Source: Colwellia sp. (GTDB lineage: Bacteria; Pseudomonadota; Gammaproteobacteria; Enterobacterales; Alteromonadaceae). From it: a DNA stretch of 64,000 bases. Positions 1 to 10,686 of the stretch are shown in pieces (within the stretch, counting starts at the first letter, position 1; each line of letters opens with the position of its first letter). The translations under genes and the position numbers were made by a program. Below the pieces are notes generated by a model that saw only the letters and a program-made list of their open reading frames with translations, did no database searches and was not told the origin of the DNA. The DNA lies in assembly GCA_013215295.1 (NCBI GenBank), contig JABSOZ010000003.1:248001-312000 (forward strand). The letters run 5' to 3'.

Positions 1-827
1 ATTTAGACCGACATAAGACAATAGAAAACTATATTGCGATTAAACAGGGTATTTATAAGCAATGCCAAACTGCTGTTATTAATCGTGATGATGTAAATAC
101 TCATGTTAAAGAAACAAATAAGAATATTATATCTTTTGGGGTAGGTTTAGCCTCTGAAGGCCACTTTGGGCTGGAAGTTATTGCAGGTAAAACACAATTA
201 ATGTTCGGTTCCACATCTCTTATAGCGGTTGACGAATTGCCTATTGCGGGTTTGCATAATGCGCTGAACTGTTTAGCAGTATTGGCATTAGGGTACAGTG
301 CAGGTTGGCCTATTAAAGAAATGTTAGCACATATCGTTAAATTTGAAGGTTTAGCTCATCGCTGTCAACTTGTGTCGAAATATAAGAATGCACAATGGAT
401 TAACGACTCAAAAGCAACCAATGTCGGCGCAACACTTGCTGCGATAGAAGGATTAGCTGCAATTATGTCAGCAGATAATAATTTGTATGTTATTGCTGGA
501 GGGGAGGGGAAAGGTGCAGATTTCTCTCCATTGAAATCAGTCATATCTAAAAATGTTACTGAAGTTTACACCTTAGGTAAAGACGGTGATGAAATTGCTT
601 TACTCGCGAAGAAAGCACAAACAGCAAGTCGTAAAGTAAGTACTATTGATGAAGCGGTAAACGCACTTGGTCATATTGTTAAGTCGGGTGATATCGTTTT
701 ACTTTCACCTGCTTGTGCCAGTTTTGATATGTTTAAAAACTTTGCAGAACGTGGCAATGTATTTGTTAGCGCAGTCAATAAGCTTTCCCTAGATAATGAA
801 ACACAATCATCGAGGGAGGTGAACTAA
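1..827 (+). CDS. murD: UDP-N-acetylmuramoylalanine--D-glutamate ligase (MurD), 5' end outside window
   Basis: This is the C-terminal part of the cytoplasmic enzyme that adds D-glutamate to UDP-MurNAc-L-alanine in peptidoglycan precursor synthesis. The frame is open from base 3, before the first internal ATG at 201, and reads LDRHKTIENYIAIKQGIYKQ, which matches the central Mur ligase domain, so the true start lies upstream of the window. The visible 274 residues include the C-terminal ligase-domain motif NDSKATNVGAT (about residue 136 of the fragment) and the SPACASFDMF motif near the end, both typical of MurD. The stop codon overlaps the ftsW start (TAATG), showing translational coupling within the dcw operon. 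Confidence 0.95.
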   Translation, partial: LDRHKTIENYIAIKQGIYKQCQTAVINRDDVNTHVKETNKNIISFGVGLASEGHFGLEVIAGKTQLMFGSTSLIAVDELPIAGLHNALNCLAVLALGYSAGWPIKEMLAHIVKFEGLAHRCQLVSKYKNAQWINDSKATNVGATLAAIEGLAAIMSADNNLYVIAGGEGKGADFSPLKSVISKNVTEVYTLGKDGDEIALLAKKAQTASRKVSTIDEAVNALGHIVKSGDIVLLSPACASFDMFKNFAERGNVFVSAVNKLSLDNETQSSREVN

Positions 828-2122
828 TGACAACATCAGTATTATCGCACCTTGATAACATGAAAATGCCCAAATGGTTATCAGCAGATCAAAGTCAAAG
901 TAATGCAACGTTTGATCGTACCTATTTATTACTGGCTGTTAGCATGTATATGATTGGTCTTGTCATGGTGGCGAGTTCTTCAATGCCAGTTGCTGAACGA
1001 CTATTTAATGACCCATTTCACTTTGTAGAACGCCATTTTATTTATATTTGTTTAAGTATAGGGGTTGCCATTGTAACAATGAGCATACCAATGAGCCTTT
1101 GGCAAAAGCATAGTGGACATTTGTTACTGCTTGGTATCTTACTACTCATAGTGGTCCTCATCATCGGGCGCACGGTAAATGGTTCAACCCGTTGGATTGT
1201 TGTGGGTCCTATTACTATTCAAGCGGCAGAGCCGGCAAAATTATTCTTTTTTTGCTATTTATCCGCTTATTTAGTACGTCGTCGCGAAGAAGTGATGGAA
1301 AATGTCAAAGGGTTTGCTAAGCCCCTTGTTGTCTTTGGAATACTTGGCGCATTGCTGTTAATGCAACCTGATTTAGGCACTATTATTGTGATGTTTGTCA
1401 CCACCTTTGGTTTGTTATTTTTAGCTGGCGCAAAAATATGGCAATTTGCTTGTGTATCTGGGGTTGGCATTAGTTTATTATCCGCGCTTGCATATTTCTC
1501 TCCCTATCGTTGGGCGCGTGTCACAGGTTTTTTAGACCCGTGGCAAGACCCTTTTGGCAGTGGTTATCAATTAACTCAATCATTGATGGCGTATGGTCGT
1601 GGTGAAATATTTGGACAAGGCTTAGGAAATAGCATTCATAAACTAGAATATTTACCTGAAGCACACACCGATTTTGTTATGGCGGTTGTTGCAGAGGAGT
1701 TTGGTTTTGTCGGCGTTAGTGTGATCTTGTTACTGAGCATGTTTTTAGTCATAAAAGCGCTTCTGCTAGGGCGTGTCGCTTTACGGAAAGAGAAATATTT
1801 TGAAGGTTTTTTTGCATATGCTATTGGTATTTGGATGAGTTTTCAAGCAGCGGTTAATGTAGGCGCTAGCGCTGGTATTGTGCCAACCAAAGGCTTAACC
1901 ATGCCATTATTAAGTTATGGCGGCAGCTCAATGATAATCATGACGATGGCTGTGTTTATTTTAATGAGAATCGATCATGAAATTCGATTACAAAGCATTC
2001 AAGCTACAAGCAAGAAAAAATTGAAAAAAAGTAAAGTTAAAAAAAGTGATTTAGTCAGCAAAACATTAATTAAACCTGAAACTGAACAGCGTAAGGAGGG
2101 CGAACAATATGACTGGATTTGA
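827..2122 (+). CDS. ftsW: Lipid II polymerase / cell division protein FtsW
   Basis: This 431-residue SEDS-family membrane protein is the septal peptidoglycan glycosyltransferase that works with FtsI at the divisome. A cytoplasmic N-terminus (residues 1-28) is followed by about ten hydrophobic segments. SEDS signatures are visible: GRTVNGSTRWI, the EPAKLFFF stretch, MQPDLGT, LPEAHTDFVMAVVAEEFG and the C-terminal PLLSYGGSSM. The C-terminus is a strongly Lys-rich cytoplasmic tail (about residues 392-431). The ATG overlaps the murD stop and is preceded by a GAGGTG ribosome site. The gene overlaps murG by 14 bases, so it is translated as part of the dcw operon. Confidence 0.97.
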   Translation: MTTSVLSHLDNMKMPKWLSADQSQSNATFDRTYLLLAVSMYMIGLVMVASSSMPVAERLFNDPFHFVERHFIYICLSIGVAIVTMSIPMSLWQKHSGHLLLLGILLLIVVLIIGRTVNGSTRWIVVGPITIQAAEPAKLFFFCYLSAYLVRRREEVMENVKGFAKPLVVFGILGALLLMQPDLGTIIVMFVTTFGLLFLAGAKIWQFACVSGVGISLLSALAYFSPYRWARVTGFLDPWQDPFGSGYQLTQSLMAYGRGEIFGQGLGNSIHKLEYLPEAHTDFVMAVVAEEFGFVGVSVILLLSMFLVIKALLLGRVALRKEKYFEGFFAYAIGIWMSFQAAVNVGASAGIVPTKGLTMPLLSYGGSSMIIMTMAVFILMRIDHEIRLQSIQATSKKKLKKSKVKKSDLVSKTLIKPETEQRKEGEQYDWI

Positions 2123-3215
2123 AGACAAAACTAGTAAGAAGTCACCTACTTTATTAGTGATGGCAGGTGGTACTGGAGGGCACATTTTCCCTGGTATAGC
2201 AGTGGCAGAAATGCTTCAAGCGAAAGGATGGACTATACATTGGCTTGGCACTGAAAAACGCATGGAAGCGAAAATCGTACCTGAACACGGCTTTGAAATA
2301 TCATTTATTAATATTGCAGGTGTACGCAATAAAAGCTTGATTGAGCGTGTAAAAATACCTTTTAAATTATTGCAGTCAGTTATACAGTCAATCTCAATAT
2401 TACGTAAAGTAAAGCCTGATGTTGTCTTGGGTATGGGAGGTTATGCAAGTGCGCCCGGTGGTTTTGCTGCTTGGTTAATGCGTATACCTTTGGTGCTGCA
2501 TGAGCAAAATGCAGTAGCTGGGATGACTAATCGATATTTAGCTAAGATAGCCACAACAATTTTAAGTGCATTTCCTGAGGCATTTAGTCAGAGTGTTAAA
2601 TACCAAGTTGTTGGAAATCCATTACGTAAACAAATAACTGATTTAATCCCCGTTATACCTGAACACCCAACGAGTAGTAAAAAAGTACTCGTGATTGGCG
2701 GTAGTCTTGGGGCAAAAGTTTTAAACGATACTGTGCCACAAGCGCTAAAACAAATTCATTTGCAAAATATAGACGTTTGGCATCAAACGGGTCGTGATAA
2801 TCAAGTATCAGTACTAACAAGCTATCAACAATTTGGTATGGCTGAAGACAAAGTAAAAGTGACTGAATTTATTGAAGATATGGCCGCGGCTTATCAATGG
2901 GCTGACATAGTAATTTGCCGTGCAGGTGCATTAACTGTTTCTGAATTAGCGATGGCAGCTAAACCTGCTATTTTCGTGCCTTTACCGCATGCTGTTGATG
3001 ATCATCAAACAAAGAATGCGATGTATTTAGTTTCTCGTGGCGCTGCAAAATTATTACCACAGAAAGAATTTAACGGAACAACTTTAGCGCAAATGCTTAA
3101 CAGCCTCTTTATCTCCGACAGTGTCGTGCAATCTATGGTGAAAGCCGCACATGACGCTGCTCATGCTGATGCAACAAATCGTGTTGCAAGCACTTGCGCG
3201 GGGTTAGTTCACTAA
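2109..3215 (+). CDS. murG: MurG N-acetylglucosaminyltransferase (lipid II synthesis)
   Basis: MurG transfers GlcNAc from UDP-GlcNAc to lipid I at the inner face of the cytoplasmic membrane, giving lipid II. The 368-residue protein has the GT-B N-terminal glycine loop [17 protein letters not shown] (residues 18-34), the [11 protein letters not shown] loop, the HEQNAVAG segment and the C-terminal donor site [12 protein letters not shown] followed by [14 protein letters not shown]. Length is usual for the family. An AAGGAGGG ribosome site precedes the ATG. Its stop shares a base with the murC ATG. Confidence 0.97.
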   Translation: MTGFEDKTSKKSPTLLVMAGGTGGHIFPGIAVAEMLQAKGWTIHWLGTEKRMEAKIVPEHGFEISFINIAGVRNKSLIERVKIPFKLLQSVIQSISILRKVKPDVVLGMGGYASAPGGFAAWLMRIPLVLHEQNAVAGMTNRYLAKIATTILSAFPEAFSQSVKYQVVGNPLRKQITDLIPVIPEHPTSSKKVLVIGGSLGAKVLNDTVPQALKQIHLQNIDVWHQTGRDNQVSVLTSYQQFGMAEDKVKVTEFIEDMAAAYQWADIVICRAGALTVSELAMAAKPAIFVPLPHAVDDHQTKNAMYLVSRGAAKLLPQKEFNGTTLAQMLNSLFISDSVVQSMVKAAHDAAHADATNRVASTCAGLVH

Positions 3216-4705
3216 TGAGTAAGATATTAACAGCAATGAAAAACAAAATTTCAAATAATACCGCCCCTATTAAAGTGCCTGAAATGCGTCGCGTTAAGTG
3301 TATTCATTTCGTGGGTATCGGTGGCGCAGGTATGGGGGGTATTGCTGAAGTATTACTCAATGAAGGTTATAAAATTACCGGTTCTGATATTGGTGAAAAT
3401 CAGGTGGTTAATCGTTTAACGACTTTAGGCGCAGAAATTACTATCGGACACGCAGCAGAAAATATTATTGGCGCTAGTGTGATTGTCGTGTCTACAGCAA
3501 TCAATGCCGATAATCCAGAATTATTAAACGCACAAAAATTACGTATTCCAGTGGTACGCCGTGCAGAAATGTTAGCTGAACTGATGCGTTTTCGTCATGG
3601 TGTTGCTATTGCGGGTACGCATGGCAAAACAACGACAACGAGTTTGATTTCAAGCATTTTTGCTGAAGGTGATTTAGACCCGACATTTGTTATAGGTGGA
3701 TTATTAAATAGTGCAGGGACGAATGCACGCCTTGGTACAAGCCGCTATTTAATTGCAGAAGCGGATGAAAGTGACGCTTCATTTTTACACCTCCAACCTA
3801 TGGTTTCAGTGATCACTAATATCGATGAAGATCACATGGAAACATACCAAGGTGATTTTGAAAAACTTAAAGACACATATATTGAATTTTTGCACAATTT
3901 GCCATTTTACGGTTTAGCCGTAGTTTGTATTGATAACGCAGTAGTACGTGAATTAATACCACGCATGAGTCGTCAAGTGATCACTTATGGTTTTAGTGAT
4001 GATGCTGATGTACGAGCAGTAAACTTCAAGCAAAATGGGGCTGTAAGCCATTTTACGGTACAGCGTGAAGGTTACGTTGATATCGAGATGTCAGTAAATC
4101 TCCCTGGCGAACATAATGTATTAAATGCATTAGCAAGTATTGCTGTTGCAACAGATGAAGGTGTAGCCGACGAAGCAATTGTGAGTGCATTAGAAAAGTT
4201 TGCTGGAATTGGTAGACGTTTCGAGCAACTCGCTAATTTATCTACAGAAAAGGGTGAAATGGTCCTGATTGATGACTATGGACATCATCCGTGTGAAGTA
4301 AAAGCAACCATTAAAGCCATGAGAAATGGTTGGCCTGAAAAGCGTTTAGTTATGATCTTTCAACCGCATCGTTATTCTAGAATGCGTGATTTATATGAAG
4401 ATTTTGTTGAAGTACTTTCTGAGGTTGACTGTTTATTTTTACTTGATGTTTACGCTGCAGGCGAAACACCTATTAGCAGTGCTGACAGTAAAAGTTTAGC
4501 GCGTAGTATTCGTCAACGTGGCCAAATTGAACCAATATATGTAAGCAACCCTGAAAAGTTAGCAGAATTATTACACGCACAATTACAAGATGGCGATATG
4601 GTGATCACTCAAGGTGCTGGAACCATAGGGGTAATTGCGCGTAAAATTATACAAAGCCCGTTATTAACAGTTAACACTAAAGGAGCTGAAAATGACGGCT
4701 CTTAA
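3215..4705 (+). CDS. murC: UDP-N-acetylmuramate--L-alanine ligase (MurC)
   Basis: This cytoplasmic enzyme adds L-alanine to UDP-MurNAc. I chose the ATG at 3215, which overlaps the murG stop (TAATG); an upstream TTG at 3194 is in frame but lies inside murG, and an ATG at 3236 is also possible. The predicted 496-residue protein shows the UDP-binding loop [15 protein letters not shown], the ATP P-loop [12 protein letters not shown], the [12 protein letters not shown] stretch, the central [13 protein letters not shown] motif and the C-terminal [13 protein letters not shown] and QPHRYSRM motifs. The order of genes around it is that of a standard dcw operon. Confidence 0.97.
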   Translation: MSKILTAMKNKISNNTAPIKVPEMRRVKCIHFVGIGGAGMGGIAEVLLNEGYKITGSDIGENQVVNRLTTLGAEITIGHAAENIIGASVIVVSTAINADNPELLNAQKLRIPVVRRAEMLAELMRFRHGVAIAGTHGKTTTTSLISSIFAEGDLDPTFVIGGLLNSAGTNARLGTSRYLIAEADESDASFLHLQPMVSVITNIDEDHMETYQGDFEKLKDTYIEFLHNLPFYGLAVVCIDNAVVRELIPRMSRQVITYGFSDDADVRAVNFKQNGAVSHFTVQREGYVDIEMSVNLPGEHNVLNALASIAVATDEGVADEAIVSALEKFAGIGRRFEQLANLSTEKGEMVLIDDYGHHPCEVKATIKAMRNGWPEKRLVMIFQPHRYSRMRDLYEDFVEVLSEVDCLFLLDVYAAGETPISSADSKSLARSIRQRGQIEPIYVSNPEKLAELLHAQLQDGDMVITQGAGTIGVIARKIIQSPLLTVNTKGAENDGS

Positions 4706-5630
4706 CGACCAGAAATTAGCTGTTTTATATGGTGGAGACTCAGCTGAGCGTGAGGTTTCTCTCCATTCTGGTAAAGCTGTTGCTGATGGATTACGTGAAG
4801 CTGGTTTTGAAGTTGAGTTAATTGATACAAAAGGTTTTTGTTTAACGGATTTAACAAAACGTAATATCGACCGTGTTTTTATCGCATTACATGGTCGAGG
4901 TGGTGAAGACGGTTGTGTGCAAGGTGCTTTGCAGTATATGGGGATCCCATACACAGGTTCTGATGTTTTAGGTTCCGCTTTATCAATGGACAAAATTCGC
5001 AGTAAACAAGTTTTCCAAGCGCAAGGTTTGCCAACGGCACCATACGCTATTGTTGACAAAAACGATTACCAAGCAACTCAAGCGACAAAAATACTTAATA
5101 AACTTGGCGATATGGTCATGGTAAAGCCTGCAAATGAAGGCTCAAGTATTGGTATGGCAAAAGCTCAAACCGCTAATGAGTTACATCAAGCATTAACGGC
5201 AGCATTTGAATACGATGATGAAATTTTAGTCGAAGCATGGATAAATGGCCCTGAATACACAGTGGCTATTTTAGGTAACGAAGCGTTACCTGCTATTCAT
5301 ATGGAAACGCCGCGTGAATTTTATGATTATGAAGCAAAGTATCAATCAACCACAACGCAATATCACTGTCCTTCAGGTTTGAGTGATGAAGATGAAAGTG
5401 CGTTAAAGGTATTAGCACTAAAAGCCTTTAAAGCTACCGGTGCAAAAGGTTGGGGACGTGTAGATGTTATGCGAAATAATGATAATCAATGGCAGTTACT
5501 TGAAGTAAATACAGTACCAGGTATGACTGAAACATCATTAGTCCCTAAATCAGCAAAAGTACATGGTATAAATTTTAGTGAATTGGTGACAAAAATAGTT
5601 GAAATTAGCACAGGACAACTGGCCAAATAA
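4692..5630 (+). CDS. ddlB: D-alanine--D-alanine ligase
   Basis: This ATP-grasp ligase makes the D-Ala-D-Ala dipeptide for the peptidoglycan stem. The 312 residues are a normal length for DdlB. Motifs seen are the N-terminal [16 protein letters not shown] (residues 12-27), [12 protein letters not shown] in the centre, the substrate loop [12 protein letters not shown] and the Mg/ATP-binding [16 protein letters not shown] near the C-terminus. The ATG is preceded by AAGGAG and overlaps the end of murC by 14 bases. The position between murC and ftsQ supports the DdlB assignment rather than DdlA. Confidence 0.96.
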   Translation: MTALNDQKLAVLYGGDSAEREVSLHSGKAVADGLREAGFEVELIDTKGFCLTDLTKRNIDRVFIALHGRGGEDGCVQGALQYMGIPYTGSDVLGSALSMDKIRSKQVFQAQGLPTAPYAIVDKNDYQATQATKILNKLGDMVMVKPANEGSSIGMAKAQTANELHQALTAAFEYDDEILVEAWINGPEYTVAILGNEALPAIHMETPREFYDYEAKYQSTTTQYHCPSGLSDEDESALKVLALKAFKATGAKGWGRVDVMRNNDNQWQLLEVNTVPGMTETSLVPKSAKVHGINFSELVTKIVEISTGQLAK

Positions 5631-5632
5631 TA

Positions 5633-6424
5633 ATGACAAAAAATAACAAAAAACAAACGTCATTGCGAACAGCAGTGACTGAGCAACAAGAAACAATACA
5701 CTGGTCGTTTTGGCTAGGAGTATCGTTTTTTGTGCTTGTGATTGTTACTATTTTTTCATTCGGTTGGTATTTAAATAATAAAATGTCGTCTGAAGAGTCG
5801 TCACCTGTAACCTCTATTGTTATTGGCGGCGAGATGCCATTTACCATACGAAAAGATATTGAAATCGCGATAGACAATATAAATTTAGGTAACTTTTTTA
5901 ATGTTGATGTAAATGAAGTACAAGAAAAAGTTGCCGAACTACCTTGGGTGTATTCAGTGTCTGTTCGAAAGAAGTGGCCAAATGAATTGAAAATTTATGT
6001 TGTTGACCAAACACCAATAGCCATATGGAATGGAGATTTTTTGATTAACCAATATGGTAAGGCATTTCAGGCAGATACAACACGCTTACAATCTGCCTTA
6101 CCCGCTTTTTATGGTCCTGAAGGTAGTGAAGATATCGCATTAGAAAATTTTGTTAACTTAAGCAAGTTATTAAAGTTTAGTGAATTATCAATTGATGAAT
6201 TATTGCTTACGGAACGACACTCGTGGCAGTTAACGCTTAATAACGGTGTAATGCTCAATTTAGGTCGAGAGAATAAAATTGAGCGAGTGCAACGATTTAT
6301 GGATGTATATCCACAAATAATAAAAACAAAAAAAGAAAATCAACAAGTCGATTATGTTGATTTACGTTATGACACCGGACTCGCTGTAGGTTGGAAAACC
6401 GCAGAGAAAAAACAAAGAGCTTAA
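5633..6424 (+). CDS. ftsQ: Cell division protein FtsQ
   Basis: FtsQ is the bitopic inner-membrane scaffold that recruits FtsL/FtsB to the divisome. The 263-residue product has a cytoplasmic N-terminal tail, one transmembrane helix (about residues 24-48, WSFWLGVSFFVLVIVTIFSF) and a periplasmic POTRA domain beginning around residue 62, with the typical LPWVYSVSVRKKWPNELKIYV strand region, followed by the FtsQ beta domain. It begins two bases after ddlB and lies directly ahead of ftsA, as in other Gammaproteobacteria. Confidence 0.95.
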   Translation: MTKNNKKQTSLRTAVTEQQETIHWSFWLGVSFFVLVIVTIFSFGWYLNNKMSSEESSPVTSIVIGGEMPFTIRKDIEIAIDNINLGNFFNVDVNEVQEKVAELPWVYSVSVRKKWPNELKIYVVDQTPIAIWNGDFLINQYGKAFQADTTRLQSALPAFYGPEGSEDIALENFVNLSKLLKFSELSIDELLLTERHSWQLTLNNGVMLNLGRENKIERVQRFMDVYPQIIKTKKENQQVDYVDLRYDTGLAVGWKTAEKKQRA

Positions 6425-6429
6425 CCTTA

Positions 6430-7665
6430 ATGTCAAAAGTAAACGAAAGAAATCTTATTGTAGGTTTAGATATCGGAACATCGAAAATATCTGTTGCTGT
6501 GGGTGAAATCACGCTAGACAATAAATTAAGTATTGTTGGTGTTGGTAATCAACCTGCACGTGGCATGGATAAAGGCGGCGTTAACGATTTGAATTTAGTT
6601 ATTCAATCAATTCAACGTGCCATAAATGAAGCTGAGTTAATGGCTGATTGCCAAATAAGTTCAGTATACTTAGGCATTTCAGGTAAACATATCAGTTGTC
6701 AAAATGAAAACGGTATGGTGCCAATTAATGACAAAGAAGTTATACAAGAAGATGTTGATAACGTAATACACACTGCACGTTCTGTGCCTATTTCGGCTGA
6801 ACGTCGTATGTTGCACGTTCTTCCACAAGAATTCAGTATTGACTGTCAAGATGGCATAAAAAGCCCTATAGGTATGTCAGGTGTCCGTATGGAGGCTAAA
6901 GTTCATATCGTTACTTGTGCAAATGATATGGCAAAAAATATCGTTAAATGTGTTGAGCGCTGTGAAGTAAAAGCAGACCAACTTATTTTTTCAGCGTTAG
7001 CATCTAGTTATGCAACCTTAACAGATGATGAAAAAGAGCTCGGTATTTGTGTCGTTGATATGGGCGCAGGCACCATGGATATAGCCGTATTCGCTGGTGG
7101 TGCATTACGTCATACTGCCGTTATTCCTGTTGCAGGTAATCAGGTCACAAGTGATATCGCAAAAATATTTAGAACACCGTTAAGCCACGCTGAAGACATT
7201 AAAGTGCAGTACGCTTGTGCACTTCGTCAAATGGTAAGTATGGAAGAGAATATTGAAGTTCCTAGCGTTGGCGGACGTCCTGCTCGTTCGATGTCTCGTC
7301 ACACATTAGCTGAAGTTGTAGAACCTCGTTACCATGAACTTTTCGAGCTTATTCAAGATGAGTTACGTGAAGCAGGATTAGAAGATCAAATTGCCGCAGG
7401 TTATGTATTAACAGGTGGTACGGCGAAAATGGAAGGTGTTGTTGAATTCGCTGAAGAAGTTTTTCAAATGCCAGTGCGTGTAGCTAAACCAAAAGAGTCT
7501 ATTGGTTTAAAAGAATATGTTGATGATTCAACTTATTCAACCGTTGTCGGTTTATTACATTACGGTATGCAAGCAAGTGAACAACAAAGTCTAGAAAGTA
7601 AGAGAAGTGAAGGTATTGCTAGTATTACTTCAAGAATATTGGCTTGGTTTAAAGGTGAGTTTTAA
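6430..7665 (+). CDS. ftsA: Cell division protein FtsA
   Basis: FtsA is the actin-like ATPase that tethers FtsZ to the membrane. I placed the start at the ATG at 6430 (MSKVNERNLIVGLDIGTSKI), not at the in-frame ATG at 6391, which lies inside ftsQ and adds 13 residues not expected in the family. The 411-residue protein has the phosphate-1 loop GLDIGTSKISV, the 1C domain (about residues 84-165), CVVDMGAGTMDIAVF (phosphate 2) and the adenosine motif LTGGTAKMEG. The C-terminus ITSRILAWFKGEF is the amphipathic membrane-targeting helix. Confidence 0.97.
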   Translation: MSKVNERNLIVGLDIGTSKISVAVGEITLDNKLSIVGVGNQPARGMDKGGVNDLNLVIQSIQRAINEAELMADCQISSVYLGISGKHISCQNENGMVPINDKEVIQEDVDNVIHTARSVPISAERRMLHVLPQEFSIDCQDGIKSPIGMSGVRMEAKVHIVTCANDMAKNIVKCVERCEVKADQLIFSALASSYATLTDDEKELGICVVDMGAGTMDIAVFAGGALRHTAVIPVAGNQVTSDIAKIFRTPLSHAEDIKVQYACALRQMVSMEENIEVPSVGGRPARSMSRHTLAEVVEPRYHELFELIQDELREAGLEDQIAAGYVLTGGTAKMEGVVEFAEEVFQMPVRVAKPKESIGLKEYVDDSTYSTVVGLLHYGMQASEQQSLESKRSEGIASITSRILAWFKGEF

Positions 7666-7792
7666 AGGCTCACTCATTTATAGTTAACAAAATATATTGA
7701 AGAAGTGTTTATAACCTGTTGCTGCAGGTAAGAAAAAAAAGATAAATCGAGTTTTGGTGGAACAAAACATAATAAAAATCGGAGAGAATAAA

Positions 7793-8950
7793 ATGTTTGA
7801 ACTAATGGAAGATCATAAAGAAGAAGCAATAATTAAAGTCATTGGTGTTGGCGGAGGCGGCGGAAACGCAGTTGAACACATGGTTTGTCAAACCATTGAA
7901 GGTGTAGAATTCATTACAGCAAATACTGACTCACAAGCATTACGTAATTCATCCGCTGATGTAACATTGCAATTAGGCGCTGACGTTACTAAAGGATTAG
8001 GTGCCGGGGCAAATCCTGAAATTGGACGTAGAAGTGCTGAAGAAGACAGAGAAACCATCAGAGATACCTTGCAAGGTGCTGATATGGTATTTATTGCCGC
8101 AGGTATGGGGGGTGGTACAGGAACTGGAGCCGCACCCGTTGTCGCAGAAATAGCTAAAGAAATGGGCATATTAACGGTTGCCGTTGTTACAAAACCGTTC
8201 CCATTCGAAGGCAAGAAGCGTATGAACTACGCAGACCAAGGTATCGAGTTTTTGTCGAAGAGTGTAGATTCTTTGATTACGATTCCAAATGAAAAGTTAT
8301 TAAAAGTATTAGGCCCAGGAACCTCACTGCTCGACGCATTTAAAGCAGCCAATAACGTCTTGTTAGGTGCAGTTCAAGGTATTGCTGAGCTAATTACGCG
8401 TCCTGGTTTAATCAACGTCGATTTTGCTGATGTTCGTACTGTAATGTCAGAAATGGGTACAGCTATGATGGGGTCTGGTATCGCATCGGGACCGGATCGT
8501 GCTGAAGAAGCTGCAGAAGCTGCAATTTCAAGTCCGTTATTAGAAGATGTTGATCTTGCGGGTGCTCGTGGTATTTTGGTTAATATTACCGCTGGCATGG
8601 ATATTAGTATTGATGAGTTTGAAACAGTTGGTAACGCAGTAAAAGCGTTTGCATCAGAAAATGCAACCGTTGTTGTTGGTGCGGTAATTGATCCAGAAAT
8701 GAGCAATGAATTACGAGTAACAGTTGTTGCAACTGGTATTGGCGCTGAACGTAAGCCTGATATCACCTTAGTAAACCCAGCACCGACTATTGCGCCAATT
8801 GCTGTAGGACAAGAGTTTATTGCCAGCCCACAAGCAGAAATAAATTCAGCACCTATAACAATGCAAGACAGTAATGCACAAGTACAAACTGCAACGGATA
8901 TAGAGAACTATTTAGATATACCTGCATTTTTACGAAAGCAGGCTGATTAA
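7793..8950 (+). CDS. ftsZ: Cell division GTPase FtsZ
   Basis: FtsZ is the tubulin homologue that forms the Z-ring. The ATG at 7793 follows a GGAGAG ribosome site by six bases and gives [20 protein letters not shown], colinear with enterobacterial FtsZ; a GTG at 7754 in the same frame has no such support. The 385-residue product shows [20 protein letters not shown], the tubulin signature [13 protein letters not shown] and the [12 protein letters not shown]7 region. The C-terminal peptide [14 protein letters not shown] is the FtsA/ZipA-binding tail. The 128-base gap after ftsA leaves room for its own promoter. Confidence 0.98.
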   Translation: MFELMEDHKEEAIIKVIGVGGGGGNAVEHMVCQTIEGVEFITANTDSQALRNSSADVTLQLGADVTKGLGAGANPEIGRRSAEEDRETIRDTLQGADMVFIAAGMGGGTGTGAAPVVAEIAKEMGILTVAVVTKPFPFEGKKRMNYADQGIEFLSKSVDSLITIPNEKLLKVLGPGTSLLDAFKAANNVLLGAVQGIAELITRPGLINVDFADVRTVMSEMGTAMMGSGIASGPDRAEEAAEAAISSPLLEDVDLAGARGILVNITAGMDISIDEFETVGNAVKAFASENATVVVGAVIDPEMSNELRVTVVATGIGAERKPDITLVNPAPTIAPIAVGQEFIASPQAEINSAPITMQDSNAQVQTATDIENYLDIPAFLRKQAD

Positions 8951-9077
8951 TAAGCTAAAAATAGTTGAATGATAATATTGAACTTTACGGTCTATTGTTA
9001 TTCTCACTTATTCGTCATTAGAACAGTACTGGTTGAACAGTTTTGTTTTTGATAAAGCGTAGCTAAAAGCTGATATT

Positions 9078-9106
9078 TTGATTTTGTTAAGTTTTTTTGC
9101 TATATT
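9078..9106 (+). promoter_or_regulatory. Probable sigma-70 promoter of lpxC
   Basis: A -35-like TTGATT at 9078-9083 is separated by 17 bases from TATATT at 9101-9106, and the base triplet just before the -10 box is TGC, as in extended -10 promoters. It lies 62 bases ahead of the lpxC ATG within the 218-base gap after ftsZ. The start of transcription would be near 9113. This is pattern recognition only. Confidence 0.55.
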
Positions 9107-9167
9107 GTGCCCCCGTCAAAAATCGACGGCGCATTTAAAAGTGAAATAAAAGCTTAATAAGGCATTT

Positions 9168-10085
9168 ATGATTAAACAACGTACATTAAAAGAAAGTGTA
9201 ACGGCCCTTGGGGTTGGGTTACATAAAGGTGAAAAGGTGCAATTGACTCTCCGTCCTGCACCCGCAAATACCGGTATTGTTTTTCGCCGTATCGACCTAG
9301 ATCCCGTTGTTGAAATTCCAGCAACACCTGAAGCTGTGGGCGAAACAACTTTATGTACGTGTTTAGTTAATGAACAAGGTGTGAAGATTTCCACCGTCGA
9401 GCACTTGTTATCTGCTGCCGCAGGTTTAGGAATTGACAACTTAATTGTTGAAATTGACTCTCCTGAGATCCCGATTATGGATGGTAGTGCATTACCATTT
9501 GTATATTTGATTCAATCGGTAGGTATCAAAACATTAGCTGCTGCAAAGCGCTTTATTCGCATTACAAAAACGGTTCGTGTTGAAGAAGGCGACAAATGGG
9601 CAGAATTAAAACCTCATCATGGTTTTAAAATTAACTTTGCTATTGAATTTGATCACCCTGTCATATCGAATACCTGCCAAACAATGAGTATGGATTTATC
9701 AAGCTGCTCATTTATAAAAGAAATTAGTCGAGCACGAACTTTTGGCTTTATGAGTGATATCGAGTTTCTCCGCTCGCACGATTTAGCTTTAGGTGGCAGT
9801 TTAGAAAACGCCATTGTGCTTGATGAATATCGTATGCTTAATAAAGACGAACTTCGATACGATGATGAATTTGTTAAACACAAAATATTAGACGCAATTG
9901 GCGATTTATATATGTGTGGTCATAGTATTTTAGGTGAGTTAAATGCCTTTAAATCAGGACATGGCTTAAATAATGTTCTATTAAGAGAAGTATTTAAACA
10001 AAAAGAAAGTTGGGAATGGGTGACTTACGAAGACGAAACACCATCTCCTATACAATACCAAGAAGTAGCTACTGCGGCTTTTTAG
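9168..10085 (+). CDS. lpxC: UDP-3-O-acyl-N-acetylglucosamine deacetylase LpxC
   Basis: LpxC is the zinc-dependent, committed-step deacetylase of lipid A synthesis in the cytoplasm. The 305-residue product has the usual length. Zinc ligands are visible as His79 in [12 protein letters not shown] and as the His and Asp of [18 protein letters not shown] near residue 237-242. The inserted motif [14 protein letters not shown] and the [15 protein letters not shown] stretch are also diagnostic. It has its own promoter-like sequence and a strong terminator, so it appears to be a single transcription unit after the dcw operon. Confidence 0.97.
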   Translation: MIKQRTLKESVTALGVGLHKGEKVQLTLRPAPANTGIVFRRIDLDPVVEIPATPEAVGETTLCTCLVNEQGVKISTVEHLLSAAAGLGIDNLIVEIDSPEIPIMDGSALPFVYLIQSVGIKTLAAAKRFIRITKTVRVEEGDKWAELKPHHGFKINFAIEFDHPVISNTCQTMSMDLSSCSFIKEISRARTFGFMSDIEFLRSHDLALGGSLENAIVLDEYRMLNKDELRYDDEFVKHKILDAIGDLYMCGHSILGELNAFKSGHGLNNVLLREVFKQKESWEWVTYEDETPSPIQYQEVATAAF

Positions 10086-10106
10086 TCAAATCTTAAACTT
10101 AAAATA

Positions 10107-10137
10107 TAAAAAAACCAGTCAATTGACTGGTTTTTTA
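10107..10137. terminator. Bidirectional intrinsic terminator between lpxC and dciA
   Basis: The perfect 16-base palindrome CCAGTCAATTGACTGG (10115-10130) is flanked by a run of A on the left and TTTTTT on the right, so it can stop lpxC transcription on the plus strand and dciA on the minus strand. The two genes converge here. Confidence 0.9.
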
Positions 10138-10180
10138 ATTGAAGGGACACGGTTTAATTATATCAGAAGTTAACGACCCG

Positions 10181-10651
10181 TTATGTTTGATTCTTTTGGG
10201 CGTGTTTTGCCAATTTTTCTAATTTTTTCTTTAAGCTCTCAGGTGCGTTTTTAGCAATAGCCAATAATTGATCAGCGGTGTTTTGAGATATTTTCAAAGG
10301 TTCATGTACTTTTACTTCTGTTTGATAAGTAACTTTATTGCGATAAGGGGACACTTTAATTTCAATCTGATCGAAAGCGTTATCAGTGGCAATGGCGAGC
10401 TCACGACAAATATTCATTCGTTCAAACTGTAAACGTTGGCTCCAAACGGCAGAAGTCACTTCAATGACTAAAGATTTTTGCTTAAAATTGGCAATATGCC
10501 AGACATCTGCTGGCAGGTCAGGGCATGTTTGGCGTACAATGTCAGACAAAATAGTTAAAGAGTTGGTTTTTGCCGCTATTTGTGCCAAAGTGCCTTTCGA
10601 CGATTGAAAGAGCTCTGACATATCTGAAGGCTTTCTTGTTTTCCGTGCCAT
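10181..10651 (-). CDS. dciA: DciA-family (DUF721) replicative helicase loader
   Basis: The 156-residue protein matches the DUF721/DciA family, known to interact with DnaB and to replace DnaC-type loaders in most bacteria. The visible DUF721 core is about residues 13-105, with the typical stretch LPADVWHIANFKQKSLVIEV and SAVWSQRLQFER. The C-terminal tail (about 120-156) is Lys-rich and probably disordered or helical. The location between lpxC and secA on the opposite strand is characteristic of Alteromonadales and related groups. It is divergent from the M23 peptidase gene with 35 bases between them. Confidence 0.85.
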   Translation of the reverse strand: MARKTRKPSDMSELFQSSKGTLAQIAAKTNSLTILSDIVRQTCPDLPADVWHIANFKQKSLVIEVTSAVWSQRLQFERMNICRELAIATDNAFDQIEIKVSPYRNKVTYQTEVKVHEPLKISQNTADQLLAIAKNAPESLKKKLEKLAKHAQKNQT

Positions 10652-10686
10652 TAACCACTCTATTTTGGAAAAGTATTTAAGTAATT

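Noticed and set aside
4664-5059. 131-residue minus-strand ORF opposite ddlB
   Set aside because: It lies entirely within murC/ddlB on the opposite strand, with no family features; a shadow frame, like similar ones opposite ftsZ, cusA and nadB.
7754-7792. GTG start 13 codons upstream for ftsZ
   Set aside because: The ATG at 7793 has a well-placed GGAGAG site and yields the conserved FtsZ N-terminus.
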